Shown: positions 24,940-33,716 of the stretch, piece after piece
Numbering within the stretch: position 1 is the first letter of the stretch
How the letters are laid out: each line of letters starts with the position of its first letter
From: Sulfurimonas sp. SAG-AH-194-I05
GTDB taxonomy: Bacteria > Campylobacterota > Campylobacteria > Campylobacterales > Sulfurimonadaceae
Direction of reading: 5' to 3'
Assembly: GCF_029215955.1 (NCBI RefSeq)
Contig: NZ_JAEMVA010000019.1
Location: 1 to 34,133 of the forward strand
DNA length: 34,133 nucleotides
The notes under the pieces: generated by a model
The model's database searches: none
Told to the model about the DNA's origin: nothing
What the model saw: only the letters and a program-made list of their open reading frames with translations
Position numbers and translations under genes: made by a program

Positions 24940-25762
24940 TGATTTAAAACCTCACTTAATTGAGTTAAGAAAAAGACTAGGTATTTCTGTTGGAAGCCTT
25001 ATTGTTATGTTTTTTGTTATGTTTTACTTCCATGAGCCTATTCTTAGCTGGATGGTTGAACCTTTAAATATTGCACTTCTTGAAGTTGGAAAAAAATCTG
25101 TTCACGCTGCAGATGGAATGATTACGACATCACAAGTTGGTGGTGCATTTTTTGTAGCTTTAAAAGTTGCATTTTTTGCGGCTATTGTTGCTTCTATTCC
25201 TATTATACTGTCTCAAATTTGGCTTTTTATTGCTCCAGGTCTTTACGCTAGTGAAAAGAAAATGATTATTCCTTTTATTTTAGGTGGGACGATTATGTTT
25301 CTTGTAGGTGTGCTTTTCGCCTACTATGTCGTTACCCCATTTGGTTTTGACTTTTTAATTACTTTTGGTAGTTTTAAGTTTACACCACTTATTAATATTG
25401 AAGACTATGTTGGCTTTTTTAGTAAGATTTTATTTGGTTTTGGGTTAGCTTTTGAACTTCCTGTATTTGCTTACTTTCTAGCACTTTTAGGTCTTGTGAA
25501 CGACAAACAAATGATTGCATTTTTCAAATATGCAGTTGTTATTATTTTTATTGTTGCAGCACTTTTAACACCACCAGATGTTTTAACGCAACTGCTTATG
25601 GCTGGTCCATTAATTATTCTTTATGGGTTTTCTATTCTTATTGTTCGTGTTGTTAATCCTGCTGAAGACGAGGATGAAGACGAAGAAGAAGATGATGATG
25701 AGAATACTGAGAGTATTTCTGAAATGCTTGGTCTTAATGATCCAAAAAAAGAAGATAAATAA
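24932..25762 (+). CDS. tatC: Sec-independent protein translocase TatC
   Basis: 276 residues, polytopic inner-membrane core of the Tat system that recognises the twin-arginine signal. MFDDLKPHLIELRKRLGISV holds the conserved HLxELRxR cytosolic N-terminus; six hydrophobic segments follow, with FYFHEPILSWMVEPL, WLFIAPGLYASEKK and FGLAFELPVFAYFL as family blocks. The C-terminal tail (about 240-276) is very rich in Asp and Glu (AEDEDEDEEEDDDE). It overlaps tatB, and queA starts 5 nt after its stop. Confidence 0.96.
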   Translation: MFDDLKPHLIELRKRLGISVGSLIVMFFVMFYFHEPILSWMVEPLNIALLEVGKKSVHAADGMITTSQVGGAFFVALKVAFFAAIVASIPIILSQIWLFIAPGLYASEKKMIIPFILGGTIMFLVGVLFAYYVVTPFGFDFLITFGSFKFTPLINIEDYVGFFSKILFGFGLAFELPVFAYFLALLGLVNDKQMIAFFKYAVVIIFIVAALLTPPDVLTQLLMAGPLIILYGFSILIVRVVNPAEDEDEDEEEDDDENTESISEMLGLNDPKKEDK

Positions 25763-25767
25763 AGCTC

Positions 25768-26796
25768 TTGCAAGAAAAAGAACTCCAAACTTCTAGTTAT
25801 GATTTTACTCTTCCGAGTGAACTTATAGCTACACACCCTGCAAGTCCTAGAGACTCTGCAAAACTCCTTGTATACAACAGAGAAACAAATACAATAACCC
25901 ATGCTATATTTCGTGACTTTGAAGATTTTATTCCTAAAAACTGTGCACTTATTTTTAATGATACAAAAGTGATAAAAGCTAGGCTTTATGGTTATAAACC
26001 TAGTGGTGGAAAAATAGAACTTCTCATAAACAGAGCATTAAATGCTCATGATATAAATGTTTATATTCGAGGAAAAGTAAAGCTTGGAACACAAATTTTA
26101 TTTGATGATAATCTTGTTGCTACACTTAAAGAATTAAATGAAGATGGTAGTCGTGTTGTCCAATTCTCTACATGTGGAAAGTTACTGCGTTTTGAAGATA
26201 TTCTTCCTATTATAGATAATATAGGTCATGTCCCTCTTCCTCCATACATTCAAAGGCAGGACAATGCAGAGGATGAAAGTGAATACCAAAGTGTTTTTGC
26301 TAAAGAAGAAGGAGCAGTTGCCGCACCTACTGCATCGCTCCATTTCACATCAGAACAGCATACACAAATTTGTAAAAGATTTCCACATGCTTATCTTACA
26401 TTACATGTGGGAAGTGGAACTTTTAAGCCTGTTGAGGCTGCTATTATTACGGAGCATCCTATGCATGCAGAGTATTACGATATTTCACCACATGCCAAAG
26501 AGCTATTAGAGTCTACTATACCAATTTTATGTATAGGGACAACTTCTACAAGAACTGTAGAATTTTATGAAAAGCACGGAAAAATTCAAAGAGGAGAAGC
26601 AAATTTATTTTTGCATCCTCAAAATAAACCTAGTCGCGTTAACCATCTTCTCACAAACTTTCACCTACCAAAATCAACACTTCTCATGCTTGTAGCTTCT
26701 TTTATTGGTCTGGATAAAGCACAAGAACTTTATGCTGAGGCTATTAAAGAAAAGTATCGTTTTTATTCTTATGGCGATGCAATGTTAATTATTTAA
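25768..26796 (+). CDS. queA: S-adenosylmethionine:tRNA ribosyltransferase-isomerase
   Basis: 342 residues, the family's usual length. QueA transfers the ribosyl part of SAM to preQ1 in tRNA to give epoxyqueuosine at anticodon position 34 of GUN tRNAs. Motifs: YDFTLPSELIATHPASPRDS at the start, FNDTKVIKARLYG, GHVPLPPYIQR, AAPTASLHF, HVGSGTFKPV and GTTSTRTVE. The start is TTG 25768, 5 nt after tatC, as no better ATG exists. It forms tatB-tatC-queA and its end overlaps convergent dprA by 8 nt. Confidence 0.96.
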   Translation: MQEKELQTSSYDFTLPSELIATHPASPRDSAKLLVYNRETNTITHAIFRDFEDFIPKNCALIFNDTKVIKARLYGYKPSGGKIELLINRALNAHDINVYIRGKVKLGTQILFDDNLVATLKELNEDGSRVVQFSTCGKLLRFEDILPIIDNIGHVPLPPYIQRQDNAEDESEYQSVFAKEEGAVAAPTASLHFTSEQHTQICKRFPHAYLTLHVGSGTFKPVEAAIITEHPMHAEYYDISPHAKELLESTIPILCIGTTSTRTVEFYEKHGKIQRGEANLFLHPQNKPSRVNHLLTNFHLPKSTLLMLVASFIGLDKAQELYAEAIKEKYRFYSYGDAMLII

Positions 26797-27568
26797 GAAA
26801 TACTTGTCCATTTATTATCTCTATCGTTGCGTTTAATTCTGCTTCAAAAACTTTATTTGGAAATTTTAAAAGTGCTTCATCATAACTTGGACTTGTCTTG
26901 CAGAACTCTAAAAAAGCATCACTATGAGTATTTTGTATGGCACTCTTTGTATCAGAAAATTTTGCAACAAAAGCATCTATATCATAAATAGCTTCTGCTT
27001 TTTTAGATTTTAAAAGTTCGTTTGTAGCCATGCTTTCACCTAAATGATGAGGAAGGACAAAAATCTTTTTTCCTTGTGTACGTGCGTATTCTACACTTCT
27101 CATACTCCCACTCTTAAGGTCAGCTTCACAAACGATGAGAACATCTCCAAGAGCTACAACCAATTCATTTCTTGTAACAAAACTCCAAGGTCTACTTTTA
27201 AATCCAATTTCAAATTGACTCAGTAAAAGTCCTTCTTCTTCTATACTTTTTAAAAGACTTTTATTTACTGCTGGATATTTAATGTCTATGCCGCATGGAA
27301 GAACGGCTATAGTATTTTTACTCCCAGCTCCAGAATGTGCTATAGCATCAACACCCATAGCTCCACCGCTCACAACACAAAGAGAATGTTTCGCTAATGT
27401 AGAAGCTAACTTGTAGGTAACCTCTCTTGTATATTTACTCGGTTTTCTTGTTCCAACTATAGAAATTTTTGTTTTTTTTAGAAGTTCTTTATTCCCACTA
27501 AAAAAAAGAGTGGAGGGGTATTTCTTCATGGAAGATAACGCAGGTATAGTCTCTTTAATTGTCTGCAT
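26789..27568 (-). CDS. dprA: DNA-processing protein DprA
   Basis: 259 residues, the short DprA form of Campylobacterota with little beyond the Rossmann-like core. DprA loads RecA on incoming single-stranded DNA during natural transformation. Core motifs: KISIVGTRKPSKYTREV, VVSGGAMGVDAIAHSGA (the SGGAxGID signature), TIAVLPCGIDIKYPAVNK and a NELVVALGD block. It starts one nucleotide before the upstream deacetylase stop and is translationally coupled to it. Confidence 0.95.
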   Translation of the reverse strand: MQTIKETIPALSSMKKYPSTLFFSGNKELLKKTKISIVGTRKPSKYTREVTYKLASTLAKHSLCVVSGGAMGVDAIAHSGAGSKNTIAVLPCGIDIKYPAVNKSLLKSIEEEGLLLSQFEIGFKSRPWSFVTRNELVVALGDVLIVCEADLKSGSMRSVEYARTQGKKIFVLPHHLGESMATNELLKSKKAEAIYDIDAFVAKFSDTKSAIQNTHSDAFLEFCKTSPSYDEALLKFPNKVFEAELNATIEIINGQVFLK

Positions 27569-28681
27569 TTAATATATCTTATTAATAAAAACTAAATCAA
27601 CATCTTTAAACAATTTTTTTGACTCATGAAGGGCTAAAATTGTATTCGCATGTGGATGCCCTATTGCTATAGCTAAGCCCTCAGACTTTGCAATTCGAAT
27701 AGCCTCTTTAATCTGCTTTAAAATATAAGGCTTGTCCATGTGATGATCTAAAAAAACATCTCGTGCGACATATTTATAGCCAAAATTTTTCATAACAGTA
27801 GGAACTTTTGTTTTTGCAGTTGTTCTGCTGTCAATAAAGCTTATATAGTTTTTCTTAAGAGCTACTACAAGCTTGTTCATAGCAACTTCATTTGCTGTAA
27901 ATTTACTCCCGGTATGGTTATTTATATAGCGTACTTTTGGAAATAGTTTTTTAATTGCAGCCACACGATACGATATTTTTTCTTGTGAATCATAGATACG
28001 TAATGTATTTGGTTCTTCTGCACTATAATTTTGTGCTTCCATCGGTAAATGCACCATATAAAAATCTTCATTTGCTGCTAATTTTGCAGAGTGCGGACGT
28101 GATGGGCTTGGTGGTAAAAAAGACATTGTGATATCTAGTCCTAAGCTTTTCACAGCATTCACTTGGGATTTAACACTTACATCATCGATAATTATGGCTA
28201 GTTTAGGCTTACTAGAATATATTTTTTTAATAGCTCTTTTAACACGTATGGGAGGTTGAGCTAAGGATTCATCTGCATACTCATGTGAGGAGCCATAGGA
28301 TTCTTTAATTTTATATACTTCTTTTTTTACTAGGGGCTTTTCTATCTTCTTGGGTATTTGATTTTTCTTTTGAGCTACTTTGACTTGTTCTCTTATTTTG
28401 GGTGTTGCCTTTTGTGCTTCTTTTTTTAAAACTTTTTTGAGTCTTTCATTTACAGTTGATTCTTTAGATGCAAGTTGCGTGTTTTTTCTTTTTAATACAT
28501 CGAGTTTTTTTTGCTCTTGAACTCCATGCTTTTCTAATTCTTCTTTCTGCGCTTGCTCATAACCGAAGTAATAGCCTACGGCGAAAACGCTCATACCAAA
28601 GATTACAAGTGCTAAAAACCATGCGATAAACTTTAAAACTGAAAAACTACTTTTTGACTTATTTTTTCTTCTCTTTGCCAC
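27569..28681 (-). CDS. Divergent polysaccharide deacetylase family protein
   Basis: 370 residues. A membrane anchor (FIAWFLALVIFGMSVFAVGY, about 19-38) is followed by a Lys/Gln-rich coiled-coil linker (to about 130) and a NodB-like domain: KPKLAIIIDDVS, DITMSFLPPSPSRPHS, MVHLPMEAQ, HTGSKFTANE, SFIDSRTT, LDHH and AIAIGHPHANT, all marks of the DUF610/YibQ family. It probably acts on a cell-envelope glycan in the periplasm; substrate unknown. It precedes dprA on the same strand with no gap. Confidence 0.88.
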   Translation of the reverse strand: MAKRRKNKSKSSFSVLKFIAWFLALVIFGMSVFAVGYYFGYEQAQKEELEKHGVQEQKKLDVLKRKNTQLASKESTVNERLKKVLKKEAQKATPKIREQVKVAQKKNQIPKKIEKPLVKKEVYKIKESYGSSHEYADESLAQPPIRVKRAIKKIYSSKPKLAIIIDDVSVKSQVNAVKSLGLDITMSFLPPSPSRPHSAKLAANEDFYMVHLPMEAQNYSAEEPNTLRIYDSQEKISYRVAAIKKLFPKVRYINNHTGSKFTANEVAMNKLVVALKKNYISFIDSRTTAKTKVPTVMKNFGYKYVARDVFLDHHMDKPYILKQIKEAIRIAKSEGLAIAIGHPHANTILALHESKKLFKDVDLVFINKIY

Positions 28682-28807
28682 TAAAAAACCTTAAGATATT
28701 TAATTATTTTGTACTATATCTAAAAAGTATAAATTACACGATTATCTTGCATAGTGACATCTTCTCTTTTTTATATGAATATTACTATATTTTAAGTAAA
28801 ATTTATG

Positions 28808-28918
28808 TATAATCGCGAGTTCCTTTCTCTTTGTATCATTTATAGGATGATATATTTTAGATATCCGAAAGGGAAACATACGCCGATTAAGGCAAATACC
28901 AAAGGGAGAATATACTCT
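28808..28918 (+). promoter_or_regulatory. rpsF promoter and possible S6:S18 autoregulatory leader
   Basis: TATAAT (28808-28813) would start a leader of about 100 nt. TTCTCTTTGTAT (about 28827-28838) can pair with ATACCAAAGGGAGAA, which contains the rpsF ribosome-binding site, with small bulges. Between them lie TATCAT/ATGATA and a GCC/GGC hairpin with a CCG. This resembles leaders through which S6 and S18 repress their own operon in other bacteria. Confidence 0.45.
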
Positions 28919-29380
28919 ATGAGAAACTACGAAAACTTAGTTATCGTTAAACCAACATTAACAGCAGAAGAGATCCAATCTAGCATTAAAGCTATTGAAG
29001 AAGTTATCACTTCAAACGGTGGCGAAATTGCTACTACAGATTCAATGGGAATGAGAAAACTAGCATACCCAATTGAAAAAAATGAGCGTGGTTATTTCCA
29101 TGTTATCTATTATTCAGTTGCTCCATCTGCAATTACTGAAATCGAAAGAAAATTCCGTATTAATGAAGAACTTCTTCGTTTTGTGACTATCAAGTATGAT
29201 ACAAACCGTGAAATTAAAGCATGGAATGGTCTTGTTGAAAAAGCACAGAAAAAAGCAGCAACTCCAGCAAAAACTGAAGCAGCTCCAGTAGTAGAATCTG
29301 AAGCAACAACTGAGGCTCCAGTAGCAACTGAAGCACCAGTAGTAGAAGCTCCTGCAGCAACTGAAGCAGCAGCAGAGTAA
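28919..29380 (+). CDS. rpsF: 30S ribosomal protein S6
   Basis: 153 residues from ATG 28919, chosen by AAAGGGAGA 9 nt upstream and because S6 begins MRNYENLVIVKPTLTAEEIQ. The open frame to 28805 runs through the leader. The core covers about residues 1-110 (MGMRKLAYPIEKNERGYFHV, then IERKFRINEELLRFVTIKYD). S6 binds S18 on the 30S platform. The last 40 residues are a low-complexity tail rich in Ala, Glu, Thr, Pro and Val (EAPVATEAPVVEAPAATEAA) that makes S6 longer than usual. First gene of rpsF-ssb-rpsR. Confidence 0.97.
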   Translation: MRNYENLVIVKPTLTAEEIQSSIKAIEEVITSNGGEIATTDSMGMRKLAYPIEKNERGYFHVIYYSVAPSAITEIERKFRINEELLRFVTIKYDTNREIKAWNGLVEKAQKKAATPAKTEAAPVVESEATTEAPVATEAPVVEAPAATEAAAE

Positions 29381-29413
29381 TTAGCATTACGCTCAAACAC
29401 TTAAGGAAAACCT

Positions 29414-30001
29414 ATGTTTAATAAAATCATATTAGTTGGAAACTTAACTCGCGACATCGAACTTAGATATGCTCAATCTGGTACAGCTATAGCAAAAACT
29501 GCTATTGCAACATCAAGAAAGTTTACAAGTAACGGTGAGAAGAAAGAAGAAGTTTGTTTTGTAGACATTACTTTTTTTGGAAGAAGTGGAGAAGTTGCTA
29601 ACCAATACCTTCGTAAAGGGAGTAAAATCCTAGTAGAGGGAAGACTTAACTTTGAACAATGGGTAGATCAAAATGGACAGAAACGCTCAAAGCACTCAGT
29701 AATTGCTGAAACTATGCAAATGCTTGATTCTAAAGGAGACAACCAAGGTGGTGGATACAATGCACCTAATCAAGGTTCTCAACCCGAATATCAAGCACCT
29801 GCACAACAACAGTCTTACCAAGCGCCTCAGCAGCAACAACAGCAAAGTTATCAAGCGCCACAGCAGCAACAGCAACAAAGTTATCAGGCTCCGCAACAGC
29901 AACAGTCTTATAATAATCAAGCGAATGCTCAAAGCCGTCAGATGCCTAGCCCTGATTCTGTTCCAGTGATTGACATCGATGAAGATGAAATTCCGTTTTA
30001 G
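29414..30001 (+). CDS. ssb: Single-stranded DNA-binding protein
   Basis: 195 residues. The OB-fold (about 1-108) starts MFNKIILVGNLTRDIELRYA and includes FVDITFFGRSGEVANQYLRK. A Gln/Tyr/Ser/Pro-rich linker with tandem repeats follows, then the acidic tip IDEDEIPF that binds repair and replication partners. It lies between rpsF and rpsR, the usual order in many bacteria. AAGGAAA precedes the ATG. Confidence 0.97.
   Translation: MFNKIILVGNLTRDIELRYAQSGTAIAKTAIATSRKFTSNGEKKEEVCFVDITFFGRSGEVANQYLRKGSKILVEGRLNFEQWVDQNGQKRSKHSVIAETMQMLDSKGDNQGGGYNAPNQGSQPEYQAPAQQQSYQAPQQQQQQSYQAPQQQQQQSYQAPQQQQSYNNQANAQSRQMPSPDSVPVIDIDEDEIPF
29813..29908 (+). repeat. 33-bp tandem repeat in the ssb linker
   Basis: Units begin at 29813, 29846 and 29879 (the last is 30 bp), each encoding SYQAPQQQQQQ or a shorter form. 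The repeat is in frame, so copy number can change linker length without breaking the gene. Confidence 0.85.
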
Positions 30002-30028
30002 AAATAAATAGATAATAAAGGAAATACC

Positions 30029-30292
30029 ATGGCAGAAAAAAGAAAATACAAAAAAAGATTTTGTAAATATTGTGAATCAAAAGTTGATTTTATGGATTAT
30101 AAAGAAGTTGGAGCATTACGTTTTTCACTTTCTGAGAGATATAAAATCATGCCACGTCGTTTAACAGGTAACTGTAAGCGTCACCAAGACATGATTTCAG
30201 TAGTTATTAAAAGAGCGCGTGCAGCAGCATTAGTTCCATATACAGTAACAAGAAAACAAGTTATCACACAACCATTCGAAAACCTTAGATAG
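30029..30292 (+). CDS. rpsR: 30S ribosomal protein S18
   Basis: 87 residues. [20 protein letters not shown] has the Cys-x-x-Cys of the zinc-type S18; the C-terminal half has [20 protein letters not shown] with a third Cys and a His, then [10 protein letters not shown]. It binds S6 on the 30S platform. AAAGGAAA lies upstream. Last gene of the operon, with a hairpin directly at its stop. Confidence 0.97.
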   Translation: MAEKRKYKKRFCKYCESKVDFMDYKEVGALRFSLSERYKIMPRRLTGNCKRHQDMISVVIKRARAAALVPYTVTRKQVITQPFENLR

Positions 30293-30326
30293 CTTAAAAT
30301 TAGCCCCTCATATAGGGGTTTAAGCT
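30291..30326 (+). terminator. Hairpin at the end of rpsR
   Basis: AGCTTAAA (30291-30298) pairs with TTTAAGCT (30319-30326), and CCCCT (30304-30308) pairs with AGGGG (30314-30318), with a small bulge on the left. No T-run follows, so termination efficiency is uncertain. Confidence 0.6.
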
Positions 30327-30421
30327 AATCTTACATATCCCTTCTTCTCATCACAATAATTACACTTAATTTATAGAATATATTTATACGATATATGCTA
30401 TAGTTAAAAAAAACTAAAAGA

Positions 30422-31702
30422 ATGCAATATATGAAAAAAATATTATTAATTGATGATAGTCAAACTATACTTGACGCATTAAAAGAAGCTATATACGCCT
30501 GCATCGATAGTACATCAAGCAGCTTTGAAATACTTACAGCAACATCTTTTACTCAAGCGAGTAAAATCATAAGAAGAGAACATGAAAATATTTATGCCGC
30601 TGTTGTTGATTTAAACTTACCTGATTGTAAATCAGGGCAAGCAGTATTACTAACGAGTGCACATCACATACCAACTATTGTTCTTACATCCGTGGACGAT
30701 GCAAGTGTAAAGGCCTTACTCTTAAAAAAAGATGTTCTTGACTATACAAAAAAAGATTCATTCAATAATATTACCTATGTAGCTAGCTTTGTCAAAAAAA
30801 TACTAAGAAATTATGATATTACGGCTCTTGTAGTTGATGATTCTCTTGTGTTTAGAAGTGCATTTAAAAGAGATTTAGAAAAGCTTCGTATTAATGTACT
30901 TGAAGCTACTGATGGGATAGAAGCTTTAGCTATTATGAATGATCCTGAGAATAATGTCTCACTCATACTCACTGATTATAACATGCCCAATATGGATGGA
31001 ATAGAGCTAACTATAGAACTCAGAAAAAAGTATAATAAAGACTCTTTGTCCATTATAGCTCTTAGTACATCTGAAAATATTAATGTTTTATCTGATTTTA
31101 TTAAAGAAGGGGCAAATGATTTTATAAGTAAACCCCATAAATTTGAAGAGCTTAATGTTCGGATTAATTCTAATTTAGATATTTTAGATTTATTTCAAAC
31201 AACAAAAGATTTAGCAAATAAAGATTTTTTAACAGGTTCTTATAATAGAAGATACTTTTTTGAAGCGAGCGAAGCGATACTGGATAAAAATAGACGTAAA
31301 GACCAAGAAGTAGTAGTTGCGACATTAGATATCGACCACTTTAAAAATGTGAATGACACCTACGGGCACGATGTGGGAGATATTGCAATTCAAGCGATAG
31401 CAACGCTATTAAATGCTTCTTTACGTTCTTCTGACTTAGTATCTCGGTTTGGTGGAGAAGAATACTGTATCTTGCTAGAAGATATCTCACGAGAAGACAC
31501 ATCAATACTTTTTGAAAAAATACGTCAAAATTTTGAAGACAATGTAATCACAACAAACGACATTCATTTAAAGTATACAGTTTCTTTGGGTGTAGCCTAT
31601 GGAAAAAGTATAGATATAAATGCACTTATAAAAGTTTCTGATAATGCTCTTTATGAAGCAAAAGATACAGGAAGAAATAAAGTTGTTATACATAATATAT
31701 AA
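30422..31702 (+). CDS. REC-REC-GGDEF diguanylate cyclase response regulator
   Basis: 426 residues. Two receiver domains: the first (about 4-125) has LLIDDSQT, phospho-acceptor D in VVDLNLPD and a Lys in DYTKKD; the second (about 135-255) has LVVDDSLVFR, LILTDYNMPNMDG and FISKPHK. The GGDEF domain (about 265-426) has LDIDHFKNVNDTYGHDVGD, the active-site GGEEY and an inhibitory I-site RSSD five residues before it. It would make cyclic di-GMP when phosphorylated, with product inhibition. ATG 30431 is an alternative start (MKKILLID). No partner kinase is in view. Confidence 0.93.
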   Translation: MQYMKKILLIDDSQTILDALKEAIYACIDSTSSSFEILTATSFTQASKIIRREHENIYAAVVDLNLPDCKSGQAVLLTSAHHIPTIVLTSVDDASVKALLLKKDVLDYTKKDSFNNITYVASFVKKILRNYDITALVVDDSLVFRSAFKRDLEKLRINVLEATDGIEALAIMNDPENNVSLILTDYNMPNMDGIELTIELRKKYNKDSLSIIALSTSENINVLSDFIKEGANDFISKPHKFEELNVRINSNLDILDLFQTTKDLANKDFLTGSYNRRYFFEASEAILDKNRRKDQEVVVATLDIDHFKNVNDTYGHDVGDIAIQAIATLLNASLRSSDLVSRFGGEEYCILLEDISREDTSILFEKIRQNFEDNVITTNDIHLKYTVSLGVAYGKSIDINALIKVSDNALYEAKDTGRNKVVIHNI

Positions 31703-31762
31703 TTTAACTTATAATAATAATAATTTAAGGTTATGTCTAGTATAATTACACTTCCCCTTGAG

Positions 31763-31792
31763 TTGTGGTATGTCATTTAAGACGTACTACAA
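31763..31792 (+). terminator. Terminator after the GGDEF gene
   Basis: TTGTGGTATGTC (31763-31774) and GACGTACTACAA (31781-31792) form a 12-bp RNA stem on the plus strand (two G-U pairs) with an ATTTAA loop, followed by TTCGTTTT. It lies between convergent genes. Confidence 0.65.
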
Positions 31793-31806
31793 TTCGTTTT
31801 ATTCCA

Positions 31807-32613
31807 TTATTTTTTTTCTTCTTTAATAATTTCATATGCTTGGTTGATTTCTTGCGTTTTAGCTGTGGCTTGCTCTAAATATTCTTCATCTTTATTTTGC
31901 GATTTTACAATATCGGGATGGTATTGGCGTACTAATTTTCTGTATGTTTTTTTAATACTATTTAAATCATCATTCTCATTTACACCTAATATTTTATATG
32001 CATCTTGTACGCTCATTGATTGCTGTTTATTTTTTAACATATTTTCAAATTTAGAATGCATAGCACTATATTCAGAAGGAGTAATGTTGAGTTCTGCAAC
32101 AATGTCACGTAAGACTCTGTCCTCATCAGCAGTTATACCATTACCAACAGATGCTAGTTGAATTAAAAATCCTACGTACTGTCTTCTTTTTAATATACTG
32201 CGTCCAAGAAGCTTGTTTAAAGCCTGTGCAATCTCTTTAGTATCATCACTTCTTTCTTTTTCTTCATTAAAAATTTCTTTTAAAATAGCTCTCGTTTTTT
32301 CTCTATTTGGAAAAATTGCAGAAATATCATCAAACATATTTCCTATGAGTTGTGCTTCTAGTTCATCAACTCTCCCATCAGCTTTTGCAACCTTAGCAAC
32401 AAGTGCTATAAAAAGTCCAAATTCACTTTTACTAAACAACTCTTTAGAACTTGATATTTTTTTTAACTTTTGTTTAGCATACACCTTGTAAAGTTTAAAT
32501 GCTACATATATACTTGCAATAACTCCAAGTGTCACCATGATATTTGCGATAAATACATAATAAAGTACGAATAAAATTATTGCTAAATATATCCATTTTT
32601 TTAATTTAATCAT
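31807..32613 (-). CDS. TerB and DnaJ domain membrane protein (DjlA-like)
   Basis: 268 residues. Two N-terminal membrane segments (about 8-45), a TerB-like domain (about 64-175: LVAKVAKADGRVDELEAQLI, then RRQYVGFLIQLASVGNGITA) and a C-terminal J domain (205-268) with KILGVNENDDLNSIKKTYRK and HPD (HPDIVK). This DjlA-like order suggests a membrane-tethered DnaK co-chaperone. No nearby chaperone gene is visible. It is probably a single-gene unit. Confidence 0.88.
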   Translation of the reverse strand: MIKLKKWIYLAIILFVLYYVFIANIMVTLGVIASIYVAFKLYKVYAKQKLKKISSSKELFSKSEFGLFIALVAKVAKADGRVDELEAQLIGNMFDDISAIFPNREKTRAILKEIFNEEKERSDDTKEIAQALNKLLGRSILKRRQYVGFLIQLASVGNGITADEDRVLRDIVAELNITPSEYSAMHSKFENMLKNKQQSMSVQDAYKILGVNENDDLNSIKKTYRKLVRQYHPDIVKSQNKDEEYLEQATAKTQEINQAYEIIKEEKK

Positions 32614-32676
32614 TTTTTTCCATTTTTACTTAGGTAGAGAAATTTTAGCACAAATTAGTATATATAAAAGAAATTT

Positions 32677-33576
32677 TCAAGCATTTTCAACTTCGATGCG
32701 TGGTTTGAAAACAACACCATTGCTAACATACCAACCTTTTGTAAGCTCTTCTTTTAAATCGGATGAAGATACAAGTAATGCTTTATAAAGGTCATTTAAG
32801 AGGCTCGAATCTGTATTTTTATTTAAAATATTTTTTGAATCTATATTTTTCCATTTATTGAATGATGGCAAAGAAATCTTTGAAAGAAGATATGTGTCAA
32901 ATACCTTATAAAGGGTATTCTTGTCATGATGAACATGAAAATTCTCTAATTCAAAATGAAGTAACTCCTCTTCAAAATACGCAACAATCTCTCCATACCC
33001 TGAAATATTTGCAGATACATAGTTGTAAATAAAAAAAGCAAAATTATGATTTATCTTTGTTCCAATATGAACGAGTTCTTCAGTACTAAGCATCAAGTTA
33101 CATACTTCTTTAGCTAAACGCATAAAAGCCGCTCCATCAGAAGAAGACCCTCCTAGTCCCACATGTAAAGGGATACGTTTAGTTACTACAACCTTATGTT
33201 CGTAAAAGAAGTCTTGTAGTTCTGTGTCTATTAAGTATTCATTTAATGCTTTATATGCTTTATAAATGCTATTGGACTCCAAAGGTATATCTTCACACCC
33301 CTCGATTGTGAAATTCCCACATGTACAAGGCACAAAACTTATTGTATCATATACGTCTTGTACTCGCATATATCGTGCTTGTATAGTATAGCGTTCCTTT
33401 TTCAAACCTGTGATTTTAAAGAATATATTTACTTTTGCATAGGCTCTAATGCTGTACATTGCGTCTTTAATATATATTTCTTCTTTAGGTAAACATTTTT
33501 TCTTATTTGAAGGAACGACTACAATACTTTCCTCATCCCAATACCCACCTTCATCACCACCAGCAAATCCACCCAT
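32677..33576 (-). CDS. IspE-like GHMP kinase family protein with altered active site
   Basis: 299 residues from the ATG at 33574-33576, which has AGAGGA 8 nt upstream; the IspE-like part only begins at residue 40 (MYSIRAYAKVNIFFKITG), so a Gly-, Asp- and Glu-rich N-terminal extension is translated. The Lys of motif 1 (K48) and the ATP-binding PLHVGLGGSSSDGAAF (about 136-151) are kept. The usual catalytic Asp in GADxxFF is Asn (NHNFAFF, N178), and the C-terminal GSGSS loop reads VSNGVVF. In true IspE it would phosphorylate CDP-methylerythritol; here activity is doubtful. The usual csrA and smpB neighbours of ispE in this phylum are absent, so this may be a paralogue. Confidence 0.7.
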   Translation of the reverse strand: MGGFAGGDEGGYWDEESIVVVPSNKKKCLPKEEIYIKDAMYSIRAYAKVNIFFKITGLKKERYTIQARYMRVQDVYDTISFVPCTCGNFTIEGCEDIPLESNSIYKAYKALNEYLIDTELQDFFYEHKVVVTKRIPLHVGLGGSSSDGAAFMRLAKEVCNLMLSTEELVHIGTKINHNFAFFIYNYVSANISGYGEIVAYFEEELLHFELENFHVHHDKNTLYKVFDTYLLSKISLPSFNKWKNIDSKNILNKNTDSSLLNDLYKALLVSSSDLKEELTKGWYVSNGVVFKPRIEVENA

Positions 33577-33716
33577 ACGTAAATCCTCTTGCAAAATAAT
33601 TATAAACAATTATACTAAAATTTTAGGCTGTAACTTTAAAATGGATGACCTTAAAGATTATTAAGTTAAACAAGCTAGAATGCACTCTTAATTAAAATAA
33701 TTTATAAAGGATTCCT

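Noticed and set aside
25621..25902. Minus-strand frame with a poly-Ser run over the tatC-queA junction
   Set aside because: The poly-Ser is the complement of the acidic TatC tail; both plus-strand genes are well supported.
29110..29932. Several open frames opposite rpsF and ssb
   Set aside because: They arise from the low-complexity tails of S6 and SSB and read as poly-Leu, poly-Val or Ser-rich stretches.
33577..33609. Longest start of the IspE-like gene (MFIIILQEDLR...)
   Set aside because: No ribosome-binding site precedes it; the ATG at 33574-33576 has AGAGGA upstream.
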